Source: Pleodorina starrii
Lineage: Eukaryota > Chlorophyta > Chlorophyceae > Chlamydomonadales > Volvocaceae
Assembly (NCBI GenBank): GCA_030267565.1
Contig: BRXU01000021.1
Location: 2,078,501 to 2,142,500 of the forward strand
Length of the DNA stretch: 64,000 nt
Reading direction: 5' to 3'
Part shown: positions 30,175 to 42,576 of the stretch, piece by piece
Position numbering within the stretch: the stretch's first letter is position 1
Layout of the letters: every line of letters starts with the position of its first letter
The notes under the pieces: generated by a model
Told to the model about the DNA's origin: nothing
Databases searched by the model: none
What the model saw: only the letters and a program-made list of their open reading frames with translations
Translations under genes and position numbers: made by a program

Positions 30175-33084
30175 TGTCACGCCCGATTACCGTACTCGCT
30201 GGGTTTCACACACTCTGGATACCAGAACTTGAAGGTTGTGGTGTTAAGGTAGAAAGAGAAGGAGGAAAGTGAAGCAATGGCAGCAGATAGGAATATTCCG
30301 CCTGCAGCACCAAAGCTGGAATAACGGAAAGCCGCCGAAGGAACGCCATCAGGTAGCACCATCAGGCTGACGAACTCGCTGCTCCGTAGCCCAATTCATA
30401 GACCGGCCAGTAGTCTGACTACGAAATATGTCAGGGTTCCGTTACAAACGAGTAGTGCTCCTCGGTACGCGATTTCCGGGTCTCGTCGTTCCACGAGAGG
30501 CCTGGGCTACATTCGCCCAATGATCCTAATTCCTCACATGATACTCACTGTCGCGAATCAGGCTACGACTAAGCGTCGAGCAGTCAATCGTGACACGAGA
30601 CGCTGGGACAGCGTCGAAATGACCCTTAAGAACCAACAGATCATGACTGCCGTACCAGAAACCAACCACAGGTAAGCAAACCACCAGACTGCCAGGAGAT
30701 CAACGCAATGGAAATATTCCAACCATAAAACACATCTTCCAAACCAACCACATCTCAAGTATGATGCGCATCAGCGACCCACAGACCCAGGCGACATTAC
30801 ACCGTAACCTCGCCTTCGACCTCAGACCAGCGCACCTGTCCCGCAAATCGAACGAATTCAGTAATCCGTCATGACAGCTGTCACGCCCGATTACCGTACT
30901 CGCTGGGTTTCACACACTCTGGATACCAGAACTCCCCCCCCCCAGCCGACAGAATCGGCGGAAGGCGCCGTAAGGGCGGCTGACACACCAGAGCAAGGAA
31001 CCTGCCTGACTAACGCTAACCTGCTGCCTGTCACTTAGCAATAGCAACGCAACACCGACAATGGCAAAACACCAGGCTCACGACAAAGCACGCCAGAAAC
31101 AACTGCCCCAGACAAATCATGTCCCGCACAGCTCAACCAGACCGAGAAAAGGTACCTATCTAGAAAGGAAAACCCTGAAGCGCAGACCCGCAAATAAAGC
31201 AGAACAGAGCACCGCCAAGGCAACGAAGGAGACAAACGACACCCAGTGCACAGGCTCAACAGGCCTGCACCGGGCAAAAGAAAGGCTGCGGGCTGGACCT
31301 ACTCAGGTGGCATGCAACAGGTGAACACGGCCGACTGCTGGGATAGGCTAGCACTCCCTTGGGCCGCCCTCGCCAGCCAGGACACTCTTCCTGAGGCTCA
31401 TGCACCAACCAACGGACGTAGCGGAACTCAGCGGCACACCATGAACGGAACACAGTCAATAGGCTCAGGACTAAGGACTTTTGAGCCATTGCATTCCGTA
31501 AACATAATCCAATCCAGGAACTCCTCAGCCCTGCACGTGTGACTCTCGAAGTCGCTTGCACGGCAATCTGCATATCCCCTGGAAAACCCTGGCCCTGGTA
31601 AAACACTATTCAACAGAATATCCCTCGCACCGTTTCTTCCAGCACGGCTGGCAGAAACGGTGCACTAGAATGACACGTCTGCATGGGGAGTGAAACACGG
31701 CGCACCTGCGCGGCCGGAATAAAGCCATTCCCGGAAAGCGCCACATACAAAAGAAGACCGCCCTATCAGAGGACCAGATGTCTGCGCCTGGAATGCCGCA
31801 CTCGGGGGAAAACCCTGGCTAGCACGCCCCCCCTGGGTATCAAGGCCGTACACAAGGGGCCGCCGGTTGTCAAAGCTCTTCACGCTGCCGGCTTGCTAAA
31901 AGTCAAACCCGTCGGCTATCACGCATTATGCCGTAAGGAGCCGGCACACATCGCAAGCTACTGACCGCCGCTTATCTGCGGGCACGGGCAGGCTCTCCGT
32001 TCGGCCCCCGTCCCTTGGCTCACCCTCGCGCTGGTGGCTCGGCACGCGCTGCTAAATCATGCCAAACATGACCCCACCTGTGTAACCTCCTAATTAAGGC
32101 TATAATAACGCTGCCCGGTGACCTGCAACCTTCCCGCAAAGTAACTCGCAAGCGACGGACAACCCTATCGATGGCCGGCGGGTACACGACAAGGAGCCGG
32201 ACGCGTTTCGCACTCATTAACCCACTAAAAGGCATCCAGATCATGCATCGGTCTTCACAAAGGGTACTTGATCTCCCTTCCAAACGCTCAGGTCTCGGCG
32301 GGCATCACGATGAACATCACAGGCCGGCACTCGATCATAATCGCCGGCATCTTCAAGGCATAATCATCAATTAATAGCTCCATCGCGTAATCACCAAGCG
32401 GTCTCGTAGCTCGATCCTGGCTGAAGCCAGGCATGGTCTCGTGTCAGAAGGTTGTGGTGTTAAGGTAGAAAGAGAAGGAGGAAAGTGAAGCAATGGCAGC
32501 AGATAGGAATATTCCGCCTGCAGCACCAAAGCTGGAATAACGGAAAGCCGCCGAAGGAACGCCATCAGGTTGCACCATCAGGCTGACGAACTCGCTGCTC
32601 CGTAGCCCAATTCATAGACCGGCCAGTAGTCTGACTACGAAATATGTCAGGGTTCCGTTACAAACGAGTAGTGCTCCTCGGTACGCGATTTCCGGGTCTC
32701 GTCGTTCCACGAGAGGCCTGGGCTACATTCGCCCAATGATCCTAATTCCTCACATGATACTCACTGTCGCGAATCAGGCTACGACTAAGCGTCGAGCAGT
32801 CAATCGTGACACGAGACGCTGGGACAGCGTCGAAATGACCCTTAAGAACCAACAGATCATGACTGCCGTACCAGAAACCAACCACAGGTAAGCAAACCAC
32901 CAGACTGCCAGGAGATCAACGCAATGGAAATATTCCAACCATAAAACACATCTTCCAAACCAACCACATCTCAAGTATGATGCGCATCAGCGACCCACAG
33001 ACCCAGGCGACATTACACCGTAACCTCGCCTTCGACCTCAGACCAGCGCACCTGTCCCGCAAATCGAACGAATCCGTCATGACA
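30175..33084 (-). mobile_element. Non-autonomous split-direct-repeat retroelement (DIRS order, PAT/TOC1-like)
   Basis: Read on the minus strand the order is A1 (33084-32447), internal (32446-30934), B1 (30933-30879), GC, A2 (30876-30231), B2 (30229-30175). B1 and B2 are identical 55-mers starting (plus strand) TGTCACGCCCGATTACCG. A1 and A2 match over 638 bp with one substitution seen and one 8-bp insertion. This A1-internal-B1A2-B2 arrangement is the split direct repeat of PAT-type tyrosine-recombinase elements, including Chlamydomonas TOC1 and Volvox Kangaroo. The 1.5-kb internal part encodes no RT, RNase H or recombinase, so it must depend on a helper. Read as ordinary LTRs, the 5' copy would carry an unexplained extra 55-bp piece. 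Confidence 0.78.
30872..30883. promoter_or_regulatory. Palindromic internal junction, candidate recombinase crossover site
   Basis: TGACAGCTGTCA is a perfect 12-bp palindrome exactly at the B1/A2 junction. In split-direct-repeat elements this junction is a copy of the joined termini of the circular intermediate, where a tyrosine recombinase acts. The element's own ends are TGTCA (30175) and TGACA (33080-33084). Confidence 0.5.
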
Positions 33085-33618
33085 AAGCCTCATGGCCGAT
33101 TCCCCCGCCCGTGGTCGTCGTGGGTCCTTGCTTGTGCGTTTTGCTTCCCACCCTCTTCGATCGCTCGTTCCTGTCTGGGTGGCTTGTGCTGCGTGTCTGC
33201 TGGCCTTGCATGGCCAGCTGCTGGCCCGTCGGTTGCTTGGCTTGCTCTTCTCTTCCGTAGTCTTGAGCCACGCAACTGCAACTTACAGCCACACCAATCA
33301 CGTTTACGACTGTGTTTCGCTGAATGACCGAGAAGCAAGCGAGATACATATACGCTTATGACTGGGCCTACCTTTACCCGAGTGAAGCAGGGACAACGCC
33401 GGGGGAGATTCTGCGCCAAATACACGCACATCACGAAAGAAGGCACACCACACACCCAGCGAGCGACGTACGGGCCCACGCACGATCTCGGCGTTTCAGC
33501 GTGGCTGCCCACATACATTGCCGTATCACGCAAGCAAGGCTCTCGATCGCTATCTGGTGCCACGCACGGCGGCATCACAGGAACATGGCCATCCAGGTCC
33601 ACGAGCGACGGAGCGCGT

Positions 33619-33744
33619 TGTTACGTGCAGTCCGTCATAACGGTGATAACAGCCGTAATAACGGACTGTTATATATTACGTGCAGTCCGTTATTACGGCT
33701 GTTATCACGCACGTAACAGTCCGTTATTACGGACTGCACGTAAC
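33619..33744. repeat. Foldback/MITE-like palindromic element
   Basis: The outer arms GTTACGTGCAGTCCGT (33620-33635) and ACGGACTGCACGTAAC (33729-33744) are perfect inverted repeats. An inner perfect 25-bp inverted repeat (33642-33666 with 33684-33708, sharing GTGATAACAGCCGTAATAAC) encloses a 17-bp AT-rich loop, and CGTTATTACGG motifs recur. The whole can fold into nested hairpins. No clear target duplication is visible. Confidence 0.8.
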
Positions 33745-34530
33745 ACGCGTCGTGACGGAGCAACTGGGATGCGTGGAGTGGAATCGATTATCGGCGGGCG
33801 GGTGATGCTGCAGCTCATCTCGCGCCTTTGATGCCTGCTTGCTTGAACACATGGCTGATTGGCTGTTGTGTAAAGCTCCCGCCTACATATGACTGCCAAT
33901 GCCGATGGCTTGGTGCCTGCCTGCTGCGCACGGCAATGCTGGCGGCATACATAGTATATATGTACGAAAAGGATCGATACCCAACACAGGGCCGCCCACA
34001 TCACGCCGTTTGCCATACAAGGCAAGGCAGGACGCCGCCAGCTGGCGCCGCGACGGCAGCACTACATACATACAGCAACATTGTTTACTTTACGAGCGTG
34101 CGTGCCTGCCTGCCATCATACATATGAACGTCATGGACCCCGCCCGCCGTGCACGCAACGCAACCACGCACCGCCAGCCAGACCTAGTTAGGGCTCAAGA
34201 TGACTCATTCTCCGGAACAAAATAATCGATGGAAAGACGGAAGCAAGGGCGGGTAAGCAGTCTACCGCATGCACGCATTCTTCACACCACACATACTGCA
34301 GCAGGTCGGCTGCCTCTGACATACAGCTGCGTGATAAGCTAGCAGCCAGAAAATGAACCAAGCACGGACTAAAAAATAAGTACGGAGTCAGCAAATCAAC
34401 CTGCACAACCAACCAACCAACCGCCGCCCCGCGCAACCAGCCAGCGGGAACACGACCTGACACGACCGTGTACGTACGCACATGCATGCATGCATGGATA
34501 TGTAACCACGTGATCGCTCGCACGTTGTAC

Positions 34531-34616
34531 CTCTGCGGGCTGGCGGGCTAGCGGGCGGGCTGGCGGGCGGGCTAGCGGGCGGGCTGGCGGGCTGGCGGGC
34601 GGGCGGGCGGACGAAT
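34531..34616. repeat. GGGCTGGC/GGGCTAGC minisatellite
   Basis: About 85 bp built from GGGCGGGCTGGC and GGGCGGGCTAGC units ending in (GGGC)n. Confidence 0.9.
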
Positions 34617-34910
34617 GCGGTTTACGGCAGATACGTACCTACACACGCATCTGGTTCTCGATCGATTGACGTCCGGCGGATCCGTGGGTCGCTCGGTCGG
34701 TCAATCGCCGGCCCAGCGCCACCTCGGCGGGCCGCCGCATCGCCGCCGACGACTTTATTTGGCCGCAACGAAACGAACCATTTATCAGCAAGCGGCATAC
34801 AGCAGCAACGGGCGCGATCGACGGCGGAGCGGAGGACATCCATGCATGGATGCGACCGACCCGCAGCCGTGCCTTGCTTGCTTGCCACGTTGGTTGTATG
34901 TTACTGCACG

Positions 34911-37900
34911 TTAGGCGGTCAGTTGTGGCCACCGCCCGCCCAGATTGAAGAAGCCCTTGACGCCGCTGTAGTAGGCTGGGCCCAGATGAGCGGCGATGTC
35001 CTTATACAGGACCTTCAGGTTCCAGTCCCGGATGAGTGCCCGCTGGTCGCCGCTGTCCGCCGCCAAACCCACGCGCAGAGCCGGGTTGGCCTCCTGCGCA
35101 TGTGTGAGTGTGTGAGTGTGTGGGGAGGGCATGCGCGCATCGTTCGGGTGGGGCGGGGGGGAGCGAGGCGGGGATGCAAGATACGGGCATGCCGGATGCG
35201 TGGAAGGAACAATGCGAGGCGAGGGATGGACGGATGGGTGCTTAACATACCGGCGGGGATGATATTTTGACATGCAGCATGCTCAGACAGCCAGACAGGA
35301 AGAAGTTGCAGCAGCGGCTGCTGAGGCTGCTGCTGCGCTTTATTAGTTGTGCGTTCAGCTCACCTCGTCCGACCGACCGACACTCGCGCTCGCTCGCTGC
35401 CCCCTCACCGGCTTCTCCAGGTCCCAGTGCGCCCCCACGTGGAAGTAGCTGGTGCGGGCTCCGTCAAAGCGCCAGCTGTCCGGCAACCTGCGTTACCAGT
35501 TATCAAGTTATCAGTTGCACGCACCGAGATCGACCATGTAGGTAACTAGGTAGGTAGGTTGGTGGGAAGCTAGCCACGTATGTACCTTGGTACGATGTCA
35601 TCGGTGTTTGTGAAGCGCCAGGCGTTCGGCACCATGTTGTTGAATGCCTCCATGAAGGTCTGGTTGCCCACCCGGGGGCTGCCGAACGTGCACAGCTGAA
35701 CAGCGCCGCTGAAGAACCTGAGGGTGTGCGGGCGGGTGCGGGTGTGCGTAATAATAAATGTTTTGTACATGCATCCGTTTGCAATTGCACGCTTAACGCC
35801 ACCGTACACCTATTTCCAACGACGAATTTACATAATAGACTCATACGCACTTCAGCACGTGCACGCGCATTCACACATATATACACGCACACACGCACAC
35901 ACACCCCGCCCCGCCCCCCGCACCCGTCCATCTTGTGTGCCGCCAGGTCGTAGGCCGCCAGTGTCGCCATCGCACCACCCAACGAGTGGCCCGTGAAGAT
36001 CACCCGGGTGGTGGGGGTGGGGCTGGTGGGGGTGGGGGTGGTGGGGGGGCCGTCAACACCACCCTCGACGCCGCTGGCACCTGCTGCTGCTGGGGCGGCA
36101 GCCCCGTTGGCGCCGGCGGCGCCGGCAGTGGGGGTGGTGGCGGCACCGGCGGCGGCGGCGGCACCGGCGGCGGCAGTGTTTCCGCTGCTGGGGCTGCCGT
36201 ACACGAGTGCGTCCAGGATGTCCATGATCACCTCCCGCATCTCCAAGTACGCCTCCAGGAAGCCCTTGTGGGCCAGGACCTGCTGACATGTGCATGGGGT
36301 GCGAGCGTACGTATGTCGGTGCAACCGCATGTGCAATACTCCAGGATCAACTAACTGCGGCGCGCAAGCAACTTCTGAAGGCGCAATCCAATGAATGAAG
36401 GCGCAATGACTGACTGACTGACTGACTGACTGTTGGATGCAGCGGATGGATAGGATGGATGGACGACTGAATCACTGCCAGCAGCGCAGCGAGTGCGGGC
36501 GGGGGGCCCTTGCTTGGTGCGTGTCTGCCCGAAACATCCTGCGCGCACGCACGCACCAACCTGCTGCTGCACGCCTGTGCTCGCTGCTGGGACTGCTGCC
36601 GCGACAGCATCAGCGGGGTCCAGGTCGGCTATCGGCATGAACCACGCGTCCAGGTCCACGAGCACGTTTTTCCAGTTCAGCAAGGTCTGCCGTCGTACGC
36701 ACGTTGTACGTGAGGCACGTATGTATTATACCGCCGCCGCCGCCGGGTACGGATGGACGAGCGAAATGGGAAATGCAGCAAGAAAACAAGCAACGGGCGG
36801 CGGCAGCGGGCGGGAGCAGCAGCGAGCGAGCGGGGTTTATTTGGGGAGTGCATGTACGGAGCTAGATAGCGCTGGGCATCGTGCGTGCGGGCATCTATCG
36901 GCTGAGCCTCGATAGGCAACTTCGTTAGTTGCGTACCAAGGACCATGGACCTATATATACGTATTTTACAAGTCAGTCAAACAAGCAGAGTGCACGCAGA
37001 TGTGCAGTGTATGTGTGAGGGTGCGTACGGTGTCACGCACGCCCACGCACGCTTGTGCACACACACACATGCACATGCACATGCATCAACCCGCGCCGTA
37101 TGCACGCACGCACGCACGTACTTACCACCTCCGTTCCGCGGAAGGACACCACCACCCGCCCATCAGTCGAATCGCGGAAGATCCACAGCTGCGGCATCAA
37201 GTAAGCAGCAGGCAGCGAGCGAGGCGGCGGCAATCAAAGGGGGGAGCGCAAAAGAATCGGATAGATAGATTGAAGGGGCGGCAGCGAGGATGGCGTGATT
37301 AATCCGCGAGCTCCATTTGTCGATCGGTTCAAAACTCCAAAACCCTTCAGGTCTCAACTATGTCGTATATTTGTTACGCATATACATCCTGCATACATAT
37401 GCGGCGCCATACGTGCGTGGGTGAATGAACTATACCTTTGCCTTGCCCTGCCTGGCGTTGCCTTATCTATAAATTTACACACGGATATATATACTACCTC
37501 GTCGATATATACTGATACTAATTATCCACGTACGTACATGAGCGCACAGCAGCAGCTGGCCGCCAATGGATGGATAGATAGCGAGCCGACGGACTGCCCT
37601 TGCGTGCGTTTGCCATCACGTGTCATCACGTGCGGCCGTCCATCCATGTATGTATGTATGTACGAAGGGAGGTGTGCATGTATGTACGAACCTGCGTATT
37701 TTTGTCGGCACACTGCACCACCGCCAGCGGCTGCAGGTTGGGGCCCCCAGCCGCCTGGTTGAGTGCATCCCAATTCGGCGGCGGTGGTGCCGCCTGCAGC
37801 TGCGGCTGCAGCCGCTGCTGTTGTTGGCGGCGGGCGAGATCTTCGTCAAATCTCGCGAGAACATCCCTATCAGCAGCATTCAAAGAATCTGCGCGTGGGT

Positions 37901-38934
37901 GATGATACCTTACAAAGATCAGATAGGATAGGAACCATGCGCGCATGTGGTTAGTTGTATGCCATGCGTGCATGCGTGCGCGTTTAAAAGCGCCGGCGGT
38001 ATGTAACCATGCGCCCACCCTGAAATCCGCGCGGGCACGCAGTACCGAGCGGGGGCGCCTCCGTCGCTCACTCCCCTAATAATAACCTGCTGCGTGCGTG
38101 GTGCCGTGTCGCTCTGGAGGTGCATTCGCAAACAGGTCCGTCGTCCGAGCCGCGTCCGATCCAGTCGTAGGGCAACCAAGACAATAATGCTGACTAACCC
38201 CCAAATGCTTCGGAAGGCCAGCACCGCACCACTGCTGCCTCAAACCACACTCGGGGTGCAGCGCAGCCAGCCGCCGCCCCCATCCACTCTGACTGTAGAT
38301 CTAGCTATATGGATAAACGTTCGTATGTTGTGTATGTGTGATTCGGTGCACCCGCCCACCTATCTATGTACCGGCCCAGACACGCACACACTGGGCAGCC
38401 GAGCAGCTCACCACTCACCCAGGTCGCAGAGGCCTTTGACCAGGGCAGTCACACCCTGCATGCATGACACGAACGAACGAATGCGCGCCGGCGTGCGGCA
38501 GTAGTAGTGACTTACAGTAGTCAATCGACTACTCGTGAGTGATGCTGCTGAAGTAATACATAAGTACATCAGCGAGGGATACTAGCTACTGCTGCTGCTG
38601 TGTGGTGCTTGCAGCACGCGTGCTGGAGACCAACAACAGCATCATCAGGCGAGCGATTCGCCTGCTCGCTCGCTCGTAACCAACAACGAACTAACAGCAG
38701 CAAGCAGTGCGTGAAATAACCAAATTACACGCATACCGTCCTGCTGCTAGCTGCATCGCACGGGGGTTTGTATTTCATCCGCGTCTAAGTGCCCACGCAC
38801 CCCACGCAGCCAGCCAGCAGCATCTATCTACGTATGCACAATGGCACATACATAATGTACATATATACATACGCACCCGCATCTCCGCGAGCTGCGTCTC
38901 ATCGAACTGCAGCTCAGCCATCGGCCGCGTGTCT

Positions 38935-38973
<39 letters not shown>

Positions 38974-41257
38974 TTCGAGGGAAGCCGGCCTGCCTGCAGG
39001 TGCTGCTGCTGCTGCTGGTGCGGTGGCGGCGGCAGCAGCAGCACCTGCAGGCAGGCCGGCTTCCCTCGAAGGAGCAGCAGCAGCAGTTCCCGCGTGCAAG
39101 CACGCGGAGAAGGGGATGAGGCGCCAGGAGAACGACACGATGCTGCTGATGGTTTTGTTGTTGTTCCTGCTGTCGTTGCCGGTGGTGTTCGTCGCCGCCG
39201 TTGCCGGCAGTGCCGGCGGTGTCGACCGCCTCGAGGGCGGGGGACAGCAGCAGGCCAAGAAGCACGCGCTCCACCCACTAGCAACTGTTTCATCATGCGT
39301 ATCAGGCGGAGCGGTGCCGCCGCCGCCGGCGGCAGTCGTGCGCGGATGGCTCGCGCCTGATGCATGAACGGATGGATGAACCCGCCGGCGGATGGAATGA
39401 GTGGAACGAATGAGAACCGGCAGGTAGGGTGGTGTTAGAAAGATGCGGCGGCGCAGGGGATCCAACGAAGGTAAGCAAACGACAGAACTTCGTGCGGGGA
39501 CTGTCACGCACATATATGCATTTATTATTCCGAATGCTGTCGCATTATTTGTTGCTTAAACCTATTTTATCACGTGCGCGCGCACGCACGTACCCCTCGC
39601 TCTCACCACCACGCACGCACAATCTATCAGTGCACGTACGCCAGCCCGCGTATTGCATTGCTTAGGGTCTTCCTGCACCAAGTGCAGCATGTACGTACGT
39701 GTGCTTTGCATTGCATCTTCCTCGCTTGCGCCGTGCGTGCGTGTTCGCTCGTTCCATTCCCAACGTGCCGTTACGATACGTACATACACACCTTCTGTGG
39801 TGCTGCCCTGCTGCTGCTGCTGCTGCTGCTGCTGCAGCGTCACCTCCTTGACAGCTGGCGGGATGTTGGCCCCCTCCGGCACGTCGGACAACTTAATCGT
39901 GGCCACGTATCTCCGGACGGGGGCGACGGACGCGCCCGCGGCGGCGCTCGGACCATCACTGCCGTACAGTGTCAGGTGCAGCACATCCTGCGTCTTGTCC
40001 CTGTTGTCGCAGCCGCCGGCGGTGACGTGTATGCCAGCGATGGATCCAGATACCAAGCCAAGCCGGGCATATGTGTTGGTTTATTTATTTGGGGTAACAA
40101 GGCTATCTAGCTGCGGTTCGAGGGATATGTATGTGTATGTGGATACGCAGCAGGTAACCGGCAGGGGTACGTGCGACAAATCACACCACAATAATTACCC
40201 CCAACCGCTGTACTACAGCCGTACTGCGTGCGAGAACACGTTGAGACATGTCGGACTGCTGAACCGTGTTGGACGGCGCGTGGCTGGGGCACACGCACGT
40301 ACACACGCACGCATGATCCCCGCCCCCAAACAACCCAATATACACGCACGCATCCCCCTCATCAAAATAAGCACTCACTTATGCGGCCAAGCAAGCAAAC
40401 GTAGTATTATTACTGCAGGTACTGCGCACATGAAGACGCACACACAAACTAAACACGCACTCGCTCACCGCACACCCAGCAGGATAGGCTCCTTTGATGG
40501 CGGCGGCGACACCTTCACGGCGCCGCCCCAAACTCCGCCGCCGCCGCCGCCGGTGGTGGTGGTGGTCTGGCTGCTGGCGCTGCGACGGACTGCGGCCGAG
40601 ATGCGGTTGCTGCTGCTACCACTGCTGCTGTTGTTGAGGCTGCAGAGCTCAATGGACAGCTCCGCGGCGGCAAAGGACTGCTGCAGCGAGGCGGCGTCGG
40701 TGAACGTCACTTCCAGCAGGCCACCACCCGGACAGTTGAGATTCTGCTGGACGAAGGCCCTGGGCGCGCGGGGCATCATCATCAGATACCGTACGTGGGG
40801 GTATTCGTTGGTTTAGGGAGGGGGAGGCAGCAGAGATTGGGAGGCAGGCCGACATGCAGGGTCGAACCGTGCGAGGAAAACATGCATCGATGGCGTGGGG
40901 GGGCTGGGGGGTGCCGGATGGATGGATGGATGGGGCCGGCACCGTCGATGACGGGCGGGTGGTAGCTAGGTGTACCGCCTGGGAGAGGGTGGAAGTTGAG
41001 GTGAGAATGCACGCGCGCAACAGGGGCTTTCTTACACTCGGACACTATCAATATATGCAGGCATATATTACACACGCAGGGATGATAGCGATCTCGCTCG
41101 GTATTGCTCACTCGTCCAGAAAGATGACATTCGCGGGGCCCGCCGTGCCCCTGACGTAGGGCGGCGTTGGCATTTGCTTGGCCTCGAAGGCGTAGCGGGC
41201 GATGGAACACGTGAGTCCTTTTTGCGGTGCATCCGAGTCATCAAGCGCCACCTGCTG
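34911..41257 (-). CDS. C2-domain plus class 3 lipase, copy B (probably damaged)
   Basis: Paralogue of copy A, same strand. Exons on minus: 41112-41257, 40469-40759, 39792-about 40047, 38877-about 39290, 38419-38455, 37692-37888, 37126-37188, 36561-36686, 35924-36279, 35586-35717, 35409-35487, 34911-35093. C2-like blocks are YVRGTAGPANVIFLDE and DVLHLTLYGSDG. Lipase motifs are SFRGTEV, LNWKNVLVDLDAW (better conserved here than in A), GHSLGGAMATLAAYDLA, FGSPRVGNQTF, NTDDIVP and YFHVGAHWD. The last exon ends GGRWPQLTA, three residues longer than in A. In exon 38877-39290 a foldback (38958-39086) shifts the frame between WRLIPFSAC and MAELQFDETQLAEM, giving a TGA unless spliced around. The start codon was not found. 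The lipase catalytic exons themselves are intact. Confidence 0.72.
36410..36432. repeat. (GACT)n microsatellite
   Basis: Five to six GACT units in an intron of lipase copy B, between the exon ending at 36279 and the one at 36561. Confidence 0.9.
38958..39086. repeat. 55-bp-arm inverted repeat inside a coding exon of lipase copy B
   Basis: The left arm 38958-39012 and right arm 39032-39086 are perfect reverse complements around a 19-bp spacer. Their cores (38972-39000 and 39044-39072) are a 29-mer starting CCTTCGAGGGAAGCCGG flanked by CTG/CAG runs. Copy A has only a plain CAG tract at this place (about 10135-10160). The structure therefore arose as an inverted duplication within a glutamine-codon repeat. 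Confidence 0.92.
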
Positions 41258-42255
41258 CTGCAGGCCGCGGATTGTGTGTGTGGGGTGGGGTGGGGTGGGG
41301 TGGGGGTACATAAGTTGGGGTTAGTCGCGTAAGGAAGTGGCTTCCGCGCGGACGGATGGCATGGCGCCGCGCGCCGCATGTTTCTCATCAGCTAGCCGGC
41401 AGGCAGGTTCGTCAACTAACTAACGGACGTACATGATTGACGCCAACTCCACTACCGAAGGGAGTCATGTCGGAAGCAAGAGCTATTCTAACTTCTATCC
41501 AGTTATTATTATTGATTGACGCGAGATCCGCGAGCAAGCGAGCAAGGCGTGCAGGGTAGGTAGGTGCGCGCGTCCACTAGCTATTCAATAGTTGCCGATC
41601 GATTGCGTGCGACTATCAACAGTTCGAAACTTGATTATCCATCCTTAGCTTCCGGTGCACGCAGAAGGGCGTATCGTCGAAATGCTTATTATGCCGGCTT
41701 TCACGGGCTTTGCGATTGGCCAGCCAGGCGGTGGTTCGTTGGATGTATGGTAAAAGAATGAGGCCAGTTATTCGTGGGATTTAAGCCATGAATACCATGG
41801 GCTCGGGTGCACGATGCAGGGTCCTGCATCATGCATTAGGTGCATTCCGTAAGCCGGGGCCCCGGGCCCCGTGCCCGCCGGGCCCTATGTTTCGTTTACC
41901 AGCAGCAGCTCCAGATGCCAACTAACGTCAAATCGATAAGGCATAATAACATTCCATTTCGCCTAGGTGTTCGTGTTTTAAGATGAAACGCGGCCCCCTA
42001 TGTCCCGTTTACCCGTTCCTGCCCGTTATTTTTTGGCGTACGAGCTAGCGTTAAACACCGATAGACAGTTCGTTCATGTATGTAGCGATCTGGAATAGAT
42101 ACAAGCTCTGTTACGTGAGAGCATTGTTGCAAAATTCAGGAGTTCTCTGGGTAAAAGTATTCGTGTGTCTGATGAGTGTATCCCGCCGGCGGTCAGCATG
42201 TCATGCCCCAACGCTGGAAGGCATGTGCCCGCGACACTGGGTACGCACCGAAGAA

Positions 42256-42576
42256 ACACTCGAGTGCGCCTTTTCCGGAATACACATCAATAATGCTTCG
42301 CTTGGTTTCTCACATCTCGAGATCGAATCTCGTCCGGAGCGGTGATCTCCCCCGAAAAACCATCTCGCGGTTTCCGGCGGGGGGGGTGGGGCCAGCAGTG
42401 AATTCAAATAACGACGCCGTCAACGCGATATGGCGGGTCTACGGCACTCTCTACGCCCAGACGCTCCAGAGCTCGGTAGCAGCAGCTGTCTACGACTACA
42501 TATACTGGCGGATCAGACAATCCCCACACTCGAGTGCGCCTTTTCCGGAATACACATCAATAATGCTTCGCTTGGT
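42256..42576. repeat. 51-bp exact direct repeat pair
   Basis: 42256-42306 and 42526-42576 are identical (ACACTCGAGTGCGCCTTTTC ... GCTTCGCTTGGT), offset by 270 bp. The intervening sequence contains no recognised gene. Confidence 0.9.

Larger units (their letters stand above)
33089..34910. other. Intergenic region downstream of lipase copy B; no supported gene
   Basis: It holds a foldback element (33619-33744) and a GGGCTGGC minisatellite (34531-34616). An open frame at 33092-33361 (MADSPARGRRGSLLVRF...) resembles no family I know. The last 40 bp share similarity with the sequence downstream of the copy A stop codon. Confidence 0.5.

Noticed and set aside
30171..33088. Treating the 30-33 kb element as an ordinary LTR retrotransposon with a 4-bp AAGC target duplication
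   Set aside because: The extra identical 55-bp block after the first long repeat and its absence before the second do not fit LTRs; the 4-bp match may be chance.
33092..33361. 89-codon ORF as a gene
   Set aside because: No domain, no splice partner, and a competing open frame on the minus strand.
42160..42262. Hammerhead ribozyme (CTGATGAG ... GAAGAAACAC)
   Set aside because: The core GAAA is displaced, stem II does not pair well and no cleavage-site stem is present.
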